From contig NZ_QGDU01000024.1 of NCBI RefSeq assembly GCF_003149045.1, forward strand, positions 1 to 56,177: a stretch of DNA of 56,177 nucleotides. Direction: 5' to 3'. The DNA comes from Fibrobacter sp. UWR4. Its GTDB lineage: Bacteria; Fibrobacterota; Fibrobacteria; Fibrobacterales; Fibrobacteraceae. Positions 30,121 through 39,238 of this stretch are shown here, one piece after another. Each line of letters begins with the position of its first letter. Position 1 is the stretch's first letter. The position numbers and the translations under genes were made by a program. The notes beneath the pieces were generated by a model. It saw only the letters and a program-made list of their open reading frames with translations, made no database searches and was not told the origin of the DNA.

Positions 30121-31154
30121 TGAAAGCCTACGTTTATAAAGAACACAAGAAGTTTGAATTGGTAGAAAAGCCGAAGCCTGAATTGCAGGGCCCGAGGGAT
30201 GCCATTGTCCGTGTGACCATGGGGAGCATCTGCACTAGCGATCTTCACATTAAGCATGGTTCTGTGCCGCGGGCGGTGCCGGGAATTACCGTGGGCCACG
30301 AAATGGTGGGCGTTGTGGAATCCGTCGGTGCTGATGTGAAGAAAGTGAAGGTGGGCGACCGCGTGACGGTGAATGTGGAAACTTTTTGCGGTGAATGCTT
30401 TTTCTGCAAGAAGGGTTTCGTGAACAACTGCACCGACAAGAACGGCGGATGGGCTTTGGGCTGCCGCATTGATGGTGGCCAGACGGAATTTGTGCGGGTG
30501 CCTTTTGCAGATCAGGGCCTGAACAGGATTCCTGATTCTGTTAGCGACGAGCAGGCGCTTTTTGTAGGCGATGTGCTGGCTACAGGTTTCTGGGCCGCCC
30601 GCATTTCTGAAATCAAGACCGAGGATACGGTGCTGATTATTGGCGCTGGCCCCACGGGCATTTGCACGCTGCTTTGCGTGATGCTGAAGAATCCACAAAA
30701 GATTATCGTCTGCGAAAAAGACGAAACCCGCCGTGAATTTGTCCGCAGGCATTATCCTCAGGTGATTGTGACTACGCCGGAGGAATGCAGTGCTGTGGTG
30801 CAGCGGGAAAGCGCCCACGGAGGCGCCGACGTTGTCATCGAGGTTGCTGGTACCGAAGAGACTTTCCGCATGGCTTGGGAAAACGCAAGGCCGAGCGCCA
30901 TCGTGACGGTGGTGGCCCTTTACGACAAGCCCATGACTTTGCCATTGCCCGATATGTACGGCAAGAATCTCACGTTCAAGACCGGTGGCGTTGACGGTTG
31001 CGACTGCGCCGAAATTCTATCTCTCATCGAACAGGGGAAGATTGACACTACGCCTTTGGTTACCCACAAGTTTCCTCTAAAAAATATCGGGGAAGCCTAC
31101 CGGATTTTTGAAAACAGGCTTGACAATGTGATAAAAGTTGCTATAGTAGAATAG
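30120..31154 (+). CDS. Zinc-dependent alcohol dehydrogenase family protein
   Basis: A 344-residue medium-chain dehydrogenase. Features are CTSDLHIKHG with catalytic zinc ligand Cys, GHEMVGVVESVG (about residues 59-70, zinc ligands His-Glu), the structural zinc loop CGECFFCKKGFVNNC, and the Rossmann loop GAGPTGI (about 178-184). It probably oxidises or reduces an alcohol or polyol with NAD(P); a sorbitol/threonine dehydrogenase-like substrate is possible but not shown. The ATG at 30120 overlaps the previous stop by one base; a GTG three bases earlier is also in frame. A TIGR02147 gene begins 20 bases downstream, without a terminator between. Confidence 0.88.
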   Translation: MKAYVYKEHKKFELVEKPKPELQGPRDAIVRVTMGSICTSDLHIKHGSVPRAVPGITVGHEMVGVVESVGADVKKVKVGDRVTVNVETFCGECFFCKKGFVNNCTDKNGGWALGCRIDGGQTEFVRVPFADQGLNRIPDSVSDEQALFVGDVLATGFWAARISEIKTEDTVLIIGAGPTGICTLLCVMLKNPQKIIVCEKDETRREFVRRHYPQVIVTTPEECSAVVQRESAHGGADVVIEVAGTEETFRMAWENARPSAIVTVVALYDKPMTLPLPDMYGKNLTFKTGGVDGCDCAEILSLIEQGKIDTTPLVTHKFPLKNIGEAYRIFENRLDNVIKVAIVE

Positions 31155-31174
31155 TTTGGTACGGGATTGGTGTT

Positions 31175-32023
31175 ATGGGTATAAGTAAAATAGTTGAGAG
31201 TCTTTTTTCTTACGATGACTATCGTAAGTTTCTTCAGGATTATTTTGAAGAACAGAAAAGCCAGAGCACGGCATTTTCACACCGTTTTTTTGCGGCAAAG
31301 GCTGGGTTTAAAACCTCCTCCTACTGCCTGAATGTGATTCGTGGCCGGTTTAAGTTGACCCAGAAATCTGCAGAAAAGATCTCGAAGGCTCTAGGCCTTG
31401 GCGCTCTTCAGCAGGCATATTTCTTGTCACTTGTTGAGTTTAACCAGTCGGAAAAAATAGACAAGCGGGACGCCGCCTGGGAGCAGATTTCTCAAATCAA
31501 GAGGCAGGCAGAATTTACCCATTTGACAAATCGGGAACAGACTTATTTTTCAAAATGGTATCATCCTATTATCCGTGAGCTTGTGGTGACATCCAATTGG
31601 AATGAAGACTACAGGGCTCTTGCGAAAATGGTGGTTCCTGCCATAACGGTTGCCGAAGCAAAGGATGCAGTAAAAAACTTGATGGAGCTTGGCCTTATCA
31701 AGAAAACGGGGCTACGCTATGAGGAAACCTCCTTGATGGTGGATGCCACTGATGTTTCTCCCATTGCCTTGAAGCAAATTCGCCGAGACTATATCCAGCA
31801 CGCTTTGCGCGCTGTGGAGTGCATTCCTCGAGATGAGCAATATGCCGCCTTTACAACCCTTGCCATGAGCGAAAGTTCTTTTAATTATGTTGTTGAAGTC
31901 ATGAGGGAAGCCCGAAGAAAAATCATGGCGAAAATTTCCAACGACGCAGATGTGGAGCGGGTTTACGAGATGATGTTTATGACTTTTCCTATGAGCACAA
32001 AAATTCCAAAGGACGAAAAATGA
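31175..32023 (+). CDS. TIGR02147 family regulator, copy B
   Basis: A 282-residue TIGR02147 family protein. The N-terminus LFSYDDYRKFLQDYFEEQK, AFSHRFFAAKAGFKTSSYCLN and IRGRFKLTQKSAEKISKALGL is the putative DNA-binding module, followed by the DUF4423-like body (EQTYFSKWYHPIIRELV; TVAEAKDAVKNLMELGLIKK; RDYIQHALRAVE). It is close in sequence to the broken copy at 51379. Its stop overlaps the following lipoprotein gene by 4 bases (ATGA), exactly as in copy A at 4254. Confidence 0.87.
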   Translation: MGISKIVESLFSYDDYRKFLQDYFEEQKSQSTAFSHRFFAAKAGFKTSSYCLNVIRGRFKLTQKSAEKISKALGLGALQQAYFLSLVEFNQSEKIDKRDAAWEQISQIKRQAEFTHLTNREQTYFSKWYHPIIRELVVTSNWNEDYRALAKMVVPAITVAEAKDAVKNLMELGLIKKTGLRYEETSLMVDATDVSPIALKQIRRDYIQHALRAVECIPRDEQYAAFTTLAMSESSFNYVVEVMREARRKIMAKISNDADVERVYEMMFMTFPMSTKIPKDEK

Positions 32024-33210
32024 AAAAGTTGTATTCCATTCAAATCCTTGCGGTGATTTTATCTTGGCTAGTTACCTTATGTGCTTGTAGCGAAAAGAAG
32101 GACGTTGCAGGCGGTATTACCGATATTGACCATTCCGTGGCGGGAAGGGTTTTGGATGTGGCGGGTTCTCCCGTGGCTCATGCCAGAGTTGTTGCCTACA
32201 TTGATAATTCCACTGCGGTAGAAGATTCTGTGGAAACGGTTTCGGATGCAAAGGGAAATTACGAACTGGTTTTCAATCGCGATGTTTCCGGTGATACGGT
32301 AATGCTTTATGCGGAGCTGGATTCTCTTGTTGCTCTTGAAAATGTTGAGTCGTCTCAGAACTTTGATTTGCAGGTTTCTGCCAAGAAGAAATTGGTGGGC
32401 AGTGTGTCTGGTGCAAATTCTGGCTTTGTTAGAATCAAGGGTACTTCATTGAAGGCGAAAATTGCAGATGATGGAAGTTTTGAATTTGACCTTGCCCCTG
32501 CAGGAAAAAGGATTCTGTTGCAGTATGTTCGCGACGATCTTGCTGTTGCAACTTTTGCTGTATCTACAGCAGGCACCTCTGATTCTATTGCCCTGCCGGA
32601 ATTTATCGAGACCTATCTTTCCATGGATGGAAAAGAAAGGGTCTTTGAAAATGATTCCACTCTTGCGGAAAGCGTAGATTATGTGGACGGAATTTTTGGA
32701 AAGGCCATTGCCTTGAAGCCTGGCCAGTTCATTGACCTTGGCGAACTTGACCCAACCAATGGTGACTTCACAATTTCTCTTTGGACCAAGTGGAAGGGTA
32801 CCAATGGTAATCATCAGATTCTTGCGGCGCAGCGCAGTTATTGGAGTGACAGCACATCAAAATTCCAGTGGCATTTTGATAATGTGGATGGAAAGTTTGC
32901 AGTGATGAAAAGTGCCCCGAAGGTTCCTGTGGAAATAACCTTTGGTGATTCCTCTGTTGTGCCTGTGGATGAATGGAGTTTTTTGGTGCTGGTCTCGAAG
33001 GATAATCAGGTTTCCATGTATGTCAATGGCAAGCAGGTTGGAGAAACAAGTTCCTTCACGTCGAATCTCTTGGAAAAAGCTGTACCGTTCCGTATCGGTG
33101 GAAACGAAATTCCCACGGAAACCTGGAATGGCCTTCTTGATGAGGTTCGGGTGGAAAACGTGGCCCGGGATCTTGAATGGATTATTAACACATTTCAAAC
33201 ACACTTTTAA
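32020..33210 (+). CDS. Lipoprotein with LamG-like domain
   Basis: A 396-residue lipoprotein. Residues 1-23 are a signal with lipobox L-C-A-C. Residues about 40-110 form a carboxypeptidase-regulatory-like beta sandwich (AGRVLDVAGSPVAHARVVAY). Residues about 220-390 are a concanavalin/LamG-like domain (GKAIALKPGQFIDLG, DFTISLWTKWKG, HQILAAQR, WSFLVLVSKDNQVSMYVNGK, WNGLLDEVRVENVAR), of a type that binds glycans or other ligands. Translation is coupled to the TIGR02147 gene. A surface-exposed sugar-binding lipoprotein is a reasonable guess. Confidence 0.82.
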   Translation: MKKLYSIQILAVILSWLVTLCACSEKKDVAGGITDIDHSVAGRVLDVAGSPVAHARVVAYIDNSTAVEDSVETVSDAKGNYELVFNRDVSGDTVMLYAELDSLVALENVESSQNFDLQVSAKKKLVGSVSGANSGFVRIKGTSLKAKIADDGSFEFDLAPAGKRILLQYVRDDLAVATFAVSTAGTSDSIALPEFIETYLSMDGKERVFENDSTLAESVDYVDGIFGKAIALKPGQFIDLGELDPTNGDFTISLWTKWKGTNGNHQILAAQRSYWSDSTSKFQWHFDNVDGKFAVMKSAPKVPVEITFGDSSVVPVDEWSFLVLVSKDNQVSMYVNGKQVGETSSFTSNLLEKAVPFRIGGNEIPTETWNGLLDEVRVENVARDLEWIINTFQTHF

Positions 33211-33213
33211 AAC

Positions 33214-33267
33214 TTGGAATATTCCAAAATCTTGTAGGATCCAAATTAGTGAAATACATTTTGGATC
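33214..33267 (+). promoter_or_regulatory. Two dyads before the peptidase-like gene
   Basis: TTGGAATATTCCAA (33214-33227) is a perfect 14-base palindrome related to the one at 18285-18299. Just after it, GATCCAAA (33238-33245) pairs with TTTGGATC (33260-33267). The first may be an operator; the second could form a leader hairpin. The start codon follows at 33316. Confidence 0.5.
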
Positions 33268-33315
33268 GGGAGTGAAGTGGCATTTGCCGCTTTCCTGAAA
33301 TTGGGATTTTGGATT

Positions 33316-35742
33316 ATGAAAAAAACAGTACTTGGCGCTGTACTTGTTGCAAGCGCATTTTCCTTCGCCGCCAATGGCGATGCCTATACATGGCCTACTT
33401 ACCGTTCTGACCTGGATTACGATACAAAATCAAATCTAGGCGAAATTAAGCCTCCTACACAATTCAACAACAATTGCTCTGGTGTTACTGGCAAGAAGGC
33501 CGGCAAGTGGTGGGCTTTTTACTGGGGCAAGGATCGTGATTCAAGAATTACGGATGTGACTATCGACAGTATCTTGAAAAAATACGACACGGATTTTACT
33601 TATCTCTACGACACCTTGGGTTGGGCTCCCGATGCACAGGCACAGAAGGGGCAGTACAGCGCTATTTATTATTACGGCTCTGGCACTTGCGCGGGTGGCG
33701 CCAAGACAGATACCACTGGCGGATGGCAGACATTTGTGGCTGGCTACACCGCGGTGGCGGCGTCCTTCTATCCTCTTTACAGCTTCAATACCAGTTGCCC
33801 TTACCGTGATCGTGTTTCACAGATGGACGCCATGATCCACGAGGGCATTCATTCCATGACCAACGGCTATCCTGGTGCAAAACAGGCCCACTGGTTTCAA
33901 GAGGCGGGTAATACCTGGATTCAGCAGGATATGTTCTCCCATCGCGAGGGCATTTATAACGGAATGGGTTTCTTGAACGCAGCCACAGTGATTGCGCCTT
34001 TTATGCCTATTGAATGCTACTCCGGCTGGCTTGTGGATGGAACATTTGGCGGCCCGGGGGCACAGGGCGTTACTGGAAAGAATCAGCGTTATCTTTTAGG
34101 CGGCTCCCAGTACAGCAATATTTTCCCCACCTTCATGGGAACATGGCTAGGTACCGGTTCTGTGCGATGGATTTACGGCAATGCCTACGGCAAGACAACT
34201 TATTTGCTGGAAACCTACGCCTTGGAAAAGGGCTTGGGCCCTGACGCTACCCGTAGGCTTATTACTGAATTCCGCGCAAGGATGGCCTTGCTGGATATGA
34301 AGAAATGGTCCGGTGAAATCAAGAACCTCTTGAATAACAACTTTGGCGGAACAAGCTACGAAGAACAATATTACTGGGATAACGGCCAGTACAGAAATAC
34401 CTGGAAAATGACTCCCTACCAGACGATGACTGCAAGCGGCGAGTTCCTTGTTCCCGATGAAGCGACTACCCCGGGATGGTCTGGTTCCAATGTTATTCCG
34501 CTGAAAGTTTCTTCCGGTGCAAAACAGGTGAAGGTGTCCTTCTACAATGTGGGCGGCAATTCCAACAACACCAACATGAATTATCTGCTTTGCTATCGCG
34601 CTGCTGATGGTACGCCAGTTTACAGCGAGCCCATTACTGGTGAAGGTGCGGTAACTCTCCGTCTAGACAAGGCTCCTTCTACGACAAACGGTACCCAGAT
34701 GGTTTTTGCGGTAGTTGTAAATACCGATTACCAGTATACAGGCAACGAAGATATTCGCAAGAATCATTACAACTACAAGATTAAACTTGAGGAAGGTTTG
34801 AGTGGCGCAGGCGATGCCAACACCAAGTACTACAATAATTTTGTACTTGACTACAAGTGGCCTGAAATCGGTGAATCCGTTAGACCGGGTGTTTCCAGTT
34901 CCTCTGCTGTGCAGAACAGCAGTTCCAGCAAGGTTCAGAGTAGCTCAAGCGTAAAGCCCGCAAGTAGCTCCAGCATTGTATCAAGCAGCTCCGTAATTTC
35001 AAGTAGCAGTTCTTCCAATGTGGTAGTAGATACTGTGAAGTTTGATGTTTCCGCAACAGTGCAGATTAGTGAAAACTATGGAGTGACCAGTGTAGGTTTC
35101 GACGTCGATAAACTCGCCAAGTCTCTGGGTGTTTCTGTTGCAAATCTCGGTAAAGCTACTTTCTTTGCCGTGGATAGAGATGGCTCGCTCAATACAAATT
35201 CTACAGCCAACGCACCCGGCCATTGGTTCGGAAAGCAGGGGCAGGTGGTAGAGTGGGGCGAGAATGCCTATGTATTTGCAGAGTGGAACTTGAATGCCGG
35301 TAAAATCTCGTTAGGACACTATCCCAACAGGGTTTCTGCAGGAGAACGCTATAGTTTTGCGCAGGGCTTCAAGAATGAAAACAAGGTTGTCATCTATAAG
35401 ATCACGGTGCAAATTGCAAATGATTCCGACCCAGAAGAACCTTCTGAAAATACCGCGGCAATCGCCTTTAAGAATCAAGGTCCTGCAAAATACATGTCCT
35501 TAAAGAACCGCCACGGAATTCTTGAAATAAGGTACGCCATCAAACAGCATGACAATGTGAAAATTAGCTTGTATTCTGGTTTCGGTAACTTGCTGTACCA
35601 AAATATTTCTGGTAGCAAGGCTCCTGGCGAATATCGAGAATATCTGGACTTGAACAATGCAGGCTTGCCCCAGGGAACCTACATCGTGAAGGTATCTACA
35701 GGGAGCTACCGAGAAGTTCGTAGCATTACAGTTGTAAAATAA
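33316..35742 (+). CDS. Secreted zinc-peptidase-like protein with DUF4859
   Basis: An 808-residue exported protein. The ATG at 33316 opens a signal peptide of about 19 residues; the frame upstream is leader sequence. Residues about 20-380 include DAMIHEGIHSMTNGYPG, a H-E-x-x-H zinc site, followed by HWFQEAGNTWIQQDM, where a Glu can complete a gluzincin-type site. A beta-rich region follows (390-520), then a Ser-rich linker (about 530-575), a DUF4859 domain (about 580-705: FDVSATVQISENYGVTSVGF ... GHWFGKQGQVVEWGE) and a C-terminal tail (about 725-808, ending GTYIVKV...VVK) similar to secretion tails. Peptidase activity is inferred from the motif only. No CBM6 is present. Confidence 0.78.
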   Translation: MKKTVLGAVLVASAFSFAANGDAYTWPTYRSDLDYDTKSNLGEIKPPTQFNNNCSGVTGKKAGKWWAFYWGKDRDSRITDVTIDSILKKYDTDFTYLYDTLGWAPDAQAQKGQYSAIYYYGSGTCAGGAKTDTTGGWQTFVAGYTAVAASFYPLYSFNTSCPYRDRVSQMDAMIHEGIHSMTNGYPGAKQAHWFQEAGNTWIQQDMFSHREGIYNGMGFLNAATVIAPFMPIECYSGWLVDGTFGGPGAQGVTGKNQRYLLGGSQYSNIFPTFMGTWLGTGSVRWIYGNAYGKTTYLLETYALEKGLGPDATRRLITEFRARMALLDMKKWSGEIKNLLNNNFGGTSYEEQYYWDNGQYRNTWKMTPYQTMTASGEFLVPDEATTPGWSGSNVIPLKVSSGAKQVKVSFYNVGGNSNNTNMNYLLCYRAADGTPVYSEPITGEGAVTLRLDKAPSTTNGTQMVFAVVVNTDYQYTGNEDIRKNHYNYKIKLEEGLSGAGDANTKYYNNFVLDYKWPEIGESVRPGVSSSSAVQNSSSSKVQSSSSVKPASSSSIVSSSSVISSSSSSNVVVDTVKFDVSATVQISENYGVTSVGFDVDKLAKSLGVSVANLGKATFFAVDRDGSLNTNSTANAPGHWFGKQGQVVEWGENAYVFAEWNLNAGKISLGHYPNRVSAGERYSFAQGFKNENKVVIYKITVQIANDSDPEEPSENTAAIAFKNQGPAKYMSLKNRHGILEIRYAIKQHDNVKISLYSGFGNLLYQNISGSKAPGEYREYLDLNNAGLPQGTYIVKVSTGSYREVRSITVVK

Positions 35743-35763
35743 GGTCCAATACGAGTAAAACTT

Positions 35764-35797
35764 GCTGGCTCAATCTTGAAGCCAGCCTTTTTTTTTC
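35764..35797 (+). terminator. Terminator after peptidase-like gene
   Basis: GCTGGCT pairs with AGCCAGC, with a run of about ten T. Confidence 0.85.
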
Positions 35798-35805
35798 AAA
35801 ACCTC

Positions 35806-35864
35806 TTGACAAATCGAATTCCCTTTTTTATATATGAATGTATGAATAGCTGTTCATATATTCA
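35806..35864 (+). promoter_or_regulatory. ArsR-type promoter and operator
   Basis: TTGACA (35806-35811), a 17-base spacer and TATATA (35829-35834) form a sigma70-like promoter. A 14-2-14 dyad overlaps its -10 and start: TGAATGTATGAATA (35835-35848), GC, TGTTCATATATTCA (35851-35864), with two mismatches. The TGAA-rich arms around TGTTCA match the imperfect palindromes bound by ArsR/SmtB repressors. The repressor gene starts 15 bases later, so autorepression relieved by metal is the expected mode. Confidence 0.85.
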
Positions 35865-35878
35865 AAAGGATTGGTGAC

Positions 35879-36286
35879 ATGGCAAAGAAAGAATCCATAA
35901 AGATTGCGGCATGCGACTGTAACGATAATTGCGACCATCATGAATGCCATTGCAGTCATTGCTATGATATGGAGCTGGCGGCAATGAACGTGCCCCTAGA
36001 TACGCTTTTTGAACTTTCAGAATTCTTCAAGTTCTTTGGCGATACCACTCGAATCCGTATTCTCCAGATTCTTCTTGGCGGTGAAATTTCCGTGAATGAC
36101 ATTGCCGGCAAGCTGAACCTGGAACAGTCCGTGGTAAGTCACCAGTTGAGAATTCTCCGTACGGCGAACTTGATTAAGCCCCGCCGCGATGGCCGCAAGA
36201 TGTTCTACTCCCTGGACGATGAACACATCGGATCCATCTTCAAAATTGGTCTATCTCATATTCTCCATAAAAAGGAAGGAAAGTAA
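35879..36286 (+). CDS. ArsR/SmtB family metal-responsive repressor
   Basis: A 135-residue repressor. Residues 11-30 are rich in Cys and His (CDCNDNCDHHECHCSHC), a probable metal-sensing extension longer than in ArsR itself. The winged helix follows: FKFFGDTTRIRILQILLGGE, VNDIAGKLNLEQSVVSHQLR (recognition helix, about 90-105) and LIKPRRDGRKMFYSL. It probably senses Zn, Cu, Cd or a similar thiophilic metal; the exact ligand cannot be told. It is the first gene of a two-gene operon with the efflux permease (gap 11 bases) and has its own operator overlapping the promoter. Confidence 0.92.
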   Translation: MAKKESIKIAACDCNDNCDHHECHCSHCYDMELAAMNVPLDTLFELSEFFKFFGDTTRIRILQILLGGEISVNDIAGKLNLEQSVVSHQLRILRTANLIKPRRDGRKMFYSLDDEHIGSIFKIGLSHILHKKEGK

Positions 36287-36297
36287 AGGAGAAAATT

Positions 36298-37710
36298 ATG
36301 ATGGAAATCGTATCGACTTTTGTTTCTGAATTTATAACTCTCTTTGCGGAAATGGCCCCGTTCCTGCTGCTCGGTTTTTTGCTGGCGGGAATCATTCACG
36401 TATGGCTTCCGCAGGCCCTTTATATCCCGAAAATTTCCAAGCCTACTTTTAAGTCTAGCTTGTGGGCGGCACTCTTTGGCGTTCCGCTTCCTATTTGCAG
36501 CTGTGGCGTGATTCCTACCGCTGTGGCTCTCCGCAGGGAAGGTGCCAGCAAGGGCGCAAGCGTGTCCTTCTTGATTTCTACTCCGGCGACGGGGGTGGAT
36601 TCCATTTTGGCAACCTACTCTTTGTTGGGTTTGCCTTTCGCAATTTTGCGCCCCATTGCGGCCTTTGTTACGGCATTGTTTGGCGGCGTGGTGACGAACT
36701 TTGCAACGAAGGGTGAGAACGAAATTGCTGCAGACGCCAAGGCCGTTTGCGTTGATGAACACTGCAGCTGCGGTGGCCACGACCACGATCACGACCATTG
36801 CGAATGTGGCGACCACGACCACAATCACGACGATCACTGCGGTTGTAAGGATGACCATTGCGGTTGCGGAAAAATTAAGTGCGGCTGTGGCGATGACGAT
36901 TGCGAAGATCGCGAAATTCCGGGGACCATCGGCGGCAAGATTCTGGAAACCTTCCGTTACGGCTTAGTGGACATGGTTGCCAATGTCAGCAAGTGGCTCA
37001 TGATTGGTCTTGTGCTGGGCGCATTGATCGCAGCATTCATTCCCAACGATTTCTTCTTGGCTCTCCGCGAATATCCCTTCCTCTGCATGATTGCCGTTTT
37101 GCTGTTGGCCATGCCCATGTACACTTGCGCTACGGGCTCCATTCCTCTGGCATTGGCATTGGTGGCAAAGGGAATTACTCCGGGCGCAGCACTTGTTTTG
37201 CTGATGGCTGGTCCTGCAACTAGTATCGCATCTATGATGGTTGTGGGTAAGGCTTTCGGTAAGCGCACCTTGGCCGCATACCTGATTACCATCGCTGGCG
37301 GCGCATTGTTCTTCGGCTGGGTGGTGGACACCTTCATGATGGACACCTTCCTCTCCGCAATGATTCCTGGCGGCATGTCGGAACACTGTGCCGGCGCAGA
37401 AGCCCTGGGCGTATTTGATTACGTGATGGCAGGCGTTCTCGCTTTGCTCATGATCTACACCAAGCTACCGAAGAAGAGCAAGATCCAAAAGGATTCTGAA
37501 ACTTCTAGGGTAAAGGAATACACCGTGAAGGGTATGAGCTGCAACCACTGCAAAATGTGTGTGGAAAAGGCTGCCGCCGCTCTCCCCGGAGTTATTCACG
37601 CCGAAGCCGATGTGGGCAAAAATCTCCTCACCATCGAAGGCTCGGTGGACGAGGCGGAATTGAAGAAGGCCATTGAAGAAGCCGGCTTCGATTTCCTCGG
37701 CGCAAAGTGA
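36298..37710 (+). CDS. SO_0444-like Cu/Zn efflux permease with HMA domain
   Basis: A 470-residue inner-membrane permease of the DUF318/ArsP superfamily. Two hydrophobic halves (about residues 10-140 and 215-385) carry the paired signatures VPLPICSCGVIPTAV and PMYTCATGSIPLALAL. Between them is a Cys/His-rich loop (about 150-202: EHCSCGGHDHDHDHCECG and further HDH repeats), likely a metal-binding buffer. The C-terminus (about 405-470) is a heavy-metal-associated domain with GMSCNHCKMCVEKA. This build matches the SO_0444 family Cu/Zn exporters. It follows the ArsR gene with an AAAGGAG site. ATG codons at 36298 and 36301 are both possible starts. Confidence 0.88.
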   Translation: MMEIVSTFVSEFITLFAEMAPFLLLGFLLAGIIHVWLPQALYIPKISKPTFKSSLWAALFGVPLPICSCGVIPTAVALRREGASKGASVSFLISTPATGVDSILATYSLLGLPFAILRPIAAFVTALFGGVVTNFATKGENEIAADAKAVCVDEHCSCGGHDHDHDHCECGDHDHNHDDHCGCKDDHCGCGKIKCGCGDDDCEDREIPGTIGGKILETFRYGLVDMVANVSKWLMIGLVLGALIAAFIPNDFFLALREYPFLCMIAVLLLAMPMYTCATGSIPLALALVAKGITPGAALVLLMAGPATSIASMMVVGKAFGKRTLAAYLITIAGGALFFGWVVDTFMMDTFLSAMIPGGMSEHCAGAEALGVFDYVMAGVLALLMIYTKLPKKSKIQKDSETSRVKEYTVKGMSCNHCKMCVEKAAAALPGVIHAEADVGKNLLTIEGSVDEAELKKAIEEAGFDFLGAK

Positions 37711-37740
37711 CGCTTACATATAAATTCAAAGAAAGGCTGG

Positions 37741-38346
37741 TCAAAAAATTTGGCTGGCTTTTTTATATGTGTACTTATCGGCGGGGTAAATCTTGATCAA
37801 AGTTTTACCCTGATATATGATGTAGAAGCTTGCTCCAATGGGTGTATTGAGATATTCGTCTTTACGGACTTTTTCTGAATTTCCGCTGCTAAAGTAGAAA
37901 CAGTATTTGTCGCCCCATCTGCTTAATGTTGTGTTCTTTTCTTGCAGTTGTTCGGTTTGAACGGTTGGCGAATAGTTAAGCCTATCTGGAAGAGTTAAAG
38001 ACTCTGGCAATATGATTAATGCTATGCCTGCTAGAGGCAAACCTATCGCACCCAATAACAAGAATTTGTCGTTTCCTTTAAAGGAGCTTCGTTGAGTTTT
38101 AAGAAGTGCGATGCCATAATGGAGTAAACCTGCTCCGAAAAAGATGATGAAACCTAAGGCTATAAATTCAATGGTTTCGTAAAATTCAGTTTGAACCAAA
38201 CTACTTAAAAAGTTGTCGTCGATGAGAATCCCCTTGGGATCATTGGCAACCTTTTTTGTATTCATCACGATTGCAACGACCGCGGAAATAAGTTCAAGGA
38301 TAGCCCAGATGATGAATACTGATTTTTTATAAATGAGTTTGTTCAC
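37741..38346 (-). CDS. Hypothetical membrane protein
   Basis: A 201-residue protein with three hydrophobic segments (about residues 9-28, 58-82 and 94-112), then a soluble part ending YPADKYTYKKASQIF. I recognise no family. The start is a GTG at 38346 with no clear ribosome-binding site. Codon use is AT-rich compared with the neighbours, so transfer is possible. It is convergent with the efflux permease and divergent from the DUF3737 gene. Confidence 0.65.
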   Translation of the reverse strand: MNKLIYKKSVFIIWAILELISAVVAIVMNTKKVANDPKGILIDDNFLSSLVQTEFYETIEFIALGFIIFFGAGLLHYGIALLKTQRSSFKGNDKFLLLGAIGLPLAGIALIILPESLTLPDRLNYSPTVQTEQLQEKNTTLSRWGDKYCFYFSSGNSEKVRKDEYLNTPIGASFYIIYQGKTLIKIYPADKYTYKKASQIF

Positions 38347-38386
38347 GGAAATAAAAATAGTGAAATAACATTCTATATTTAATTAT

Positions 38387-39232
38387 ATGAATCGAAATGT
38401 GGTAGAAAATAAGCAGTTCGACGAAGAACGCTCCCTATACAACTTGAAGAATTCCGACGTGGTGTCCTGCGTTTTCGCAGGCCCCGCCGATGGTGAGTCT
38501 GTACTGAAGGAAGCCCGCGACATCAATGTCATTGACTGCAAGTTTTCTCTGCGCTATCCCATGTGGCACGTCAAGAAATTCACCTTGGAAAAATCCTCCA
38601 TGGATGAACTCACCCGCGCTGCCCTTTGGTATGCCGACGGCGGTGTCATCAAGGACAGTGTTCTTGGCGGCATCAAGGCTGTCCGTGAATGCAACCGCAT
38701 TTCTCTGGAAAACTGCAAAATTGTTTCCCAGGAATTCGGCTGGAAGAGTCAGGATATTTCCCTTGAAAATTCTGAAATCGAAGCGGAATATCTTTTCCTG
38801 GATTGCACGAACATCTCCCTGAAAAATGTGCAGATGAAAGGCAAGTATTCTTTCCAGTACATCGAAAATCTAACTATCGAAGATTCTGTGCTGGATACAA
38901 AGGATGCCTTCTGGCACAGCAAAAATATTACGGTGAAAAATTCCGTAGTGAAGGGCGAATATCTCGCCTGGTTTTCTGAAAACTTGACTCTTGAAAACTG
39001 CAAGATTTCCGGAACCCAGCCCCTGTGCTATTGCAAGGGCCTGAAGCTCATCAACTGCACCATGGAAGGCGCGGATCTAGCCTTCGAATACTCCGATGTC
39101 GAAGCAGACGTGAAGGGCGATGTCATTTCCATCAAGAATCCGAAATCCGGAACCATCGTGGTGGACTCCGTCGGCGAAATCATCTGGGACGACCCGGTGA
39201 TGCCCTGCAACGGCGTCGTCAAAACCAGATAA
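38387..39232 (+). CDS. DUF3737 family right-handed helix protein
   Basis: A 281-residue cytoplasmic protein of the DUF3737 type. It is built from short repeats alternating polar and hydrophobic residues (ISLENCKIVSQEFGWKSQDI, NISLKNVQMKGKYSFQYIEN, LTIEDSVLDTKDAFWHSKN, LTLENCKISGTQPLCYCKG), as in a parallel beta-helix. Typical features are FDEERSLYNLKNSDVVSC near the start and FAGPADGESVLKEA. The function of the family is unknown. It has no signal peptide and stands alone. Confidence 0.85.
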   Translation: MNRNVVENKQFDEERSLYNLKNSDVVSCVFAGPADGESVLKEARDINVIDCKFSLRYPMWHVKKFTLEKSSMDELTRAALWYADGGVIKDSVLGGIKAVRECNRISLENCKIVSQEFGWKSQDISLENSEIEAEYLFLDCTNISLKNVQMKGKYSFQYIENLTIEDSVLDTKDAFWHSKNITVKNSVVKGEYLAWFSENLTLENCKISGTQPLCYCKGLKLINCTMEGADLAFEYSDVEADVKGDVISIKNPKSGTIVVDSVGEIIWDDPVMPCNGVVKTR

Positions 39233-39238
39233 ATTTTC

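Noticed and set aside
37725-37760. Terminator between the efflux permease and the convergent membrane gene
   Set aside because: The two GGCTGG elements are direct repeats, not inverted, so they do not form a proper stem despite the T run.
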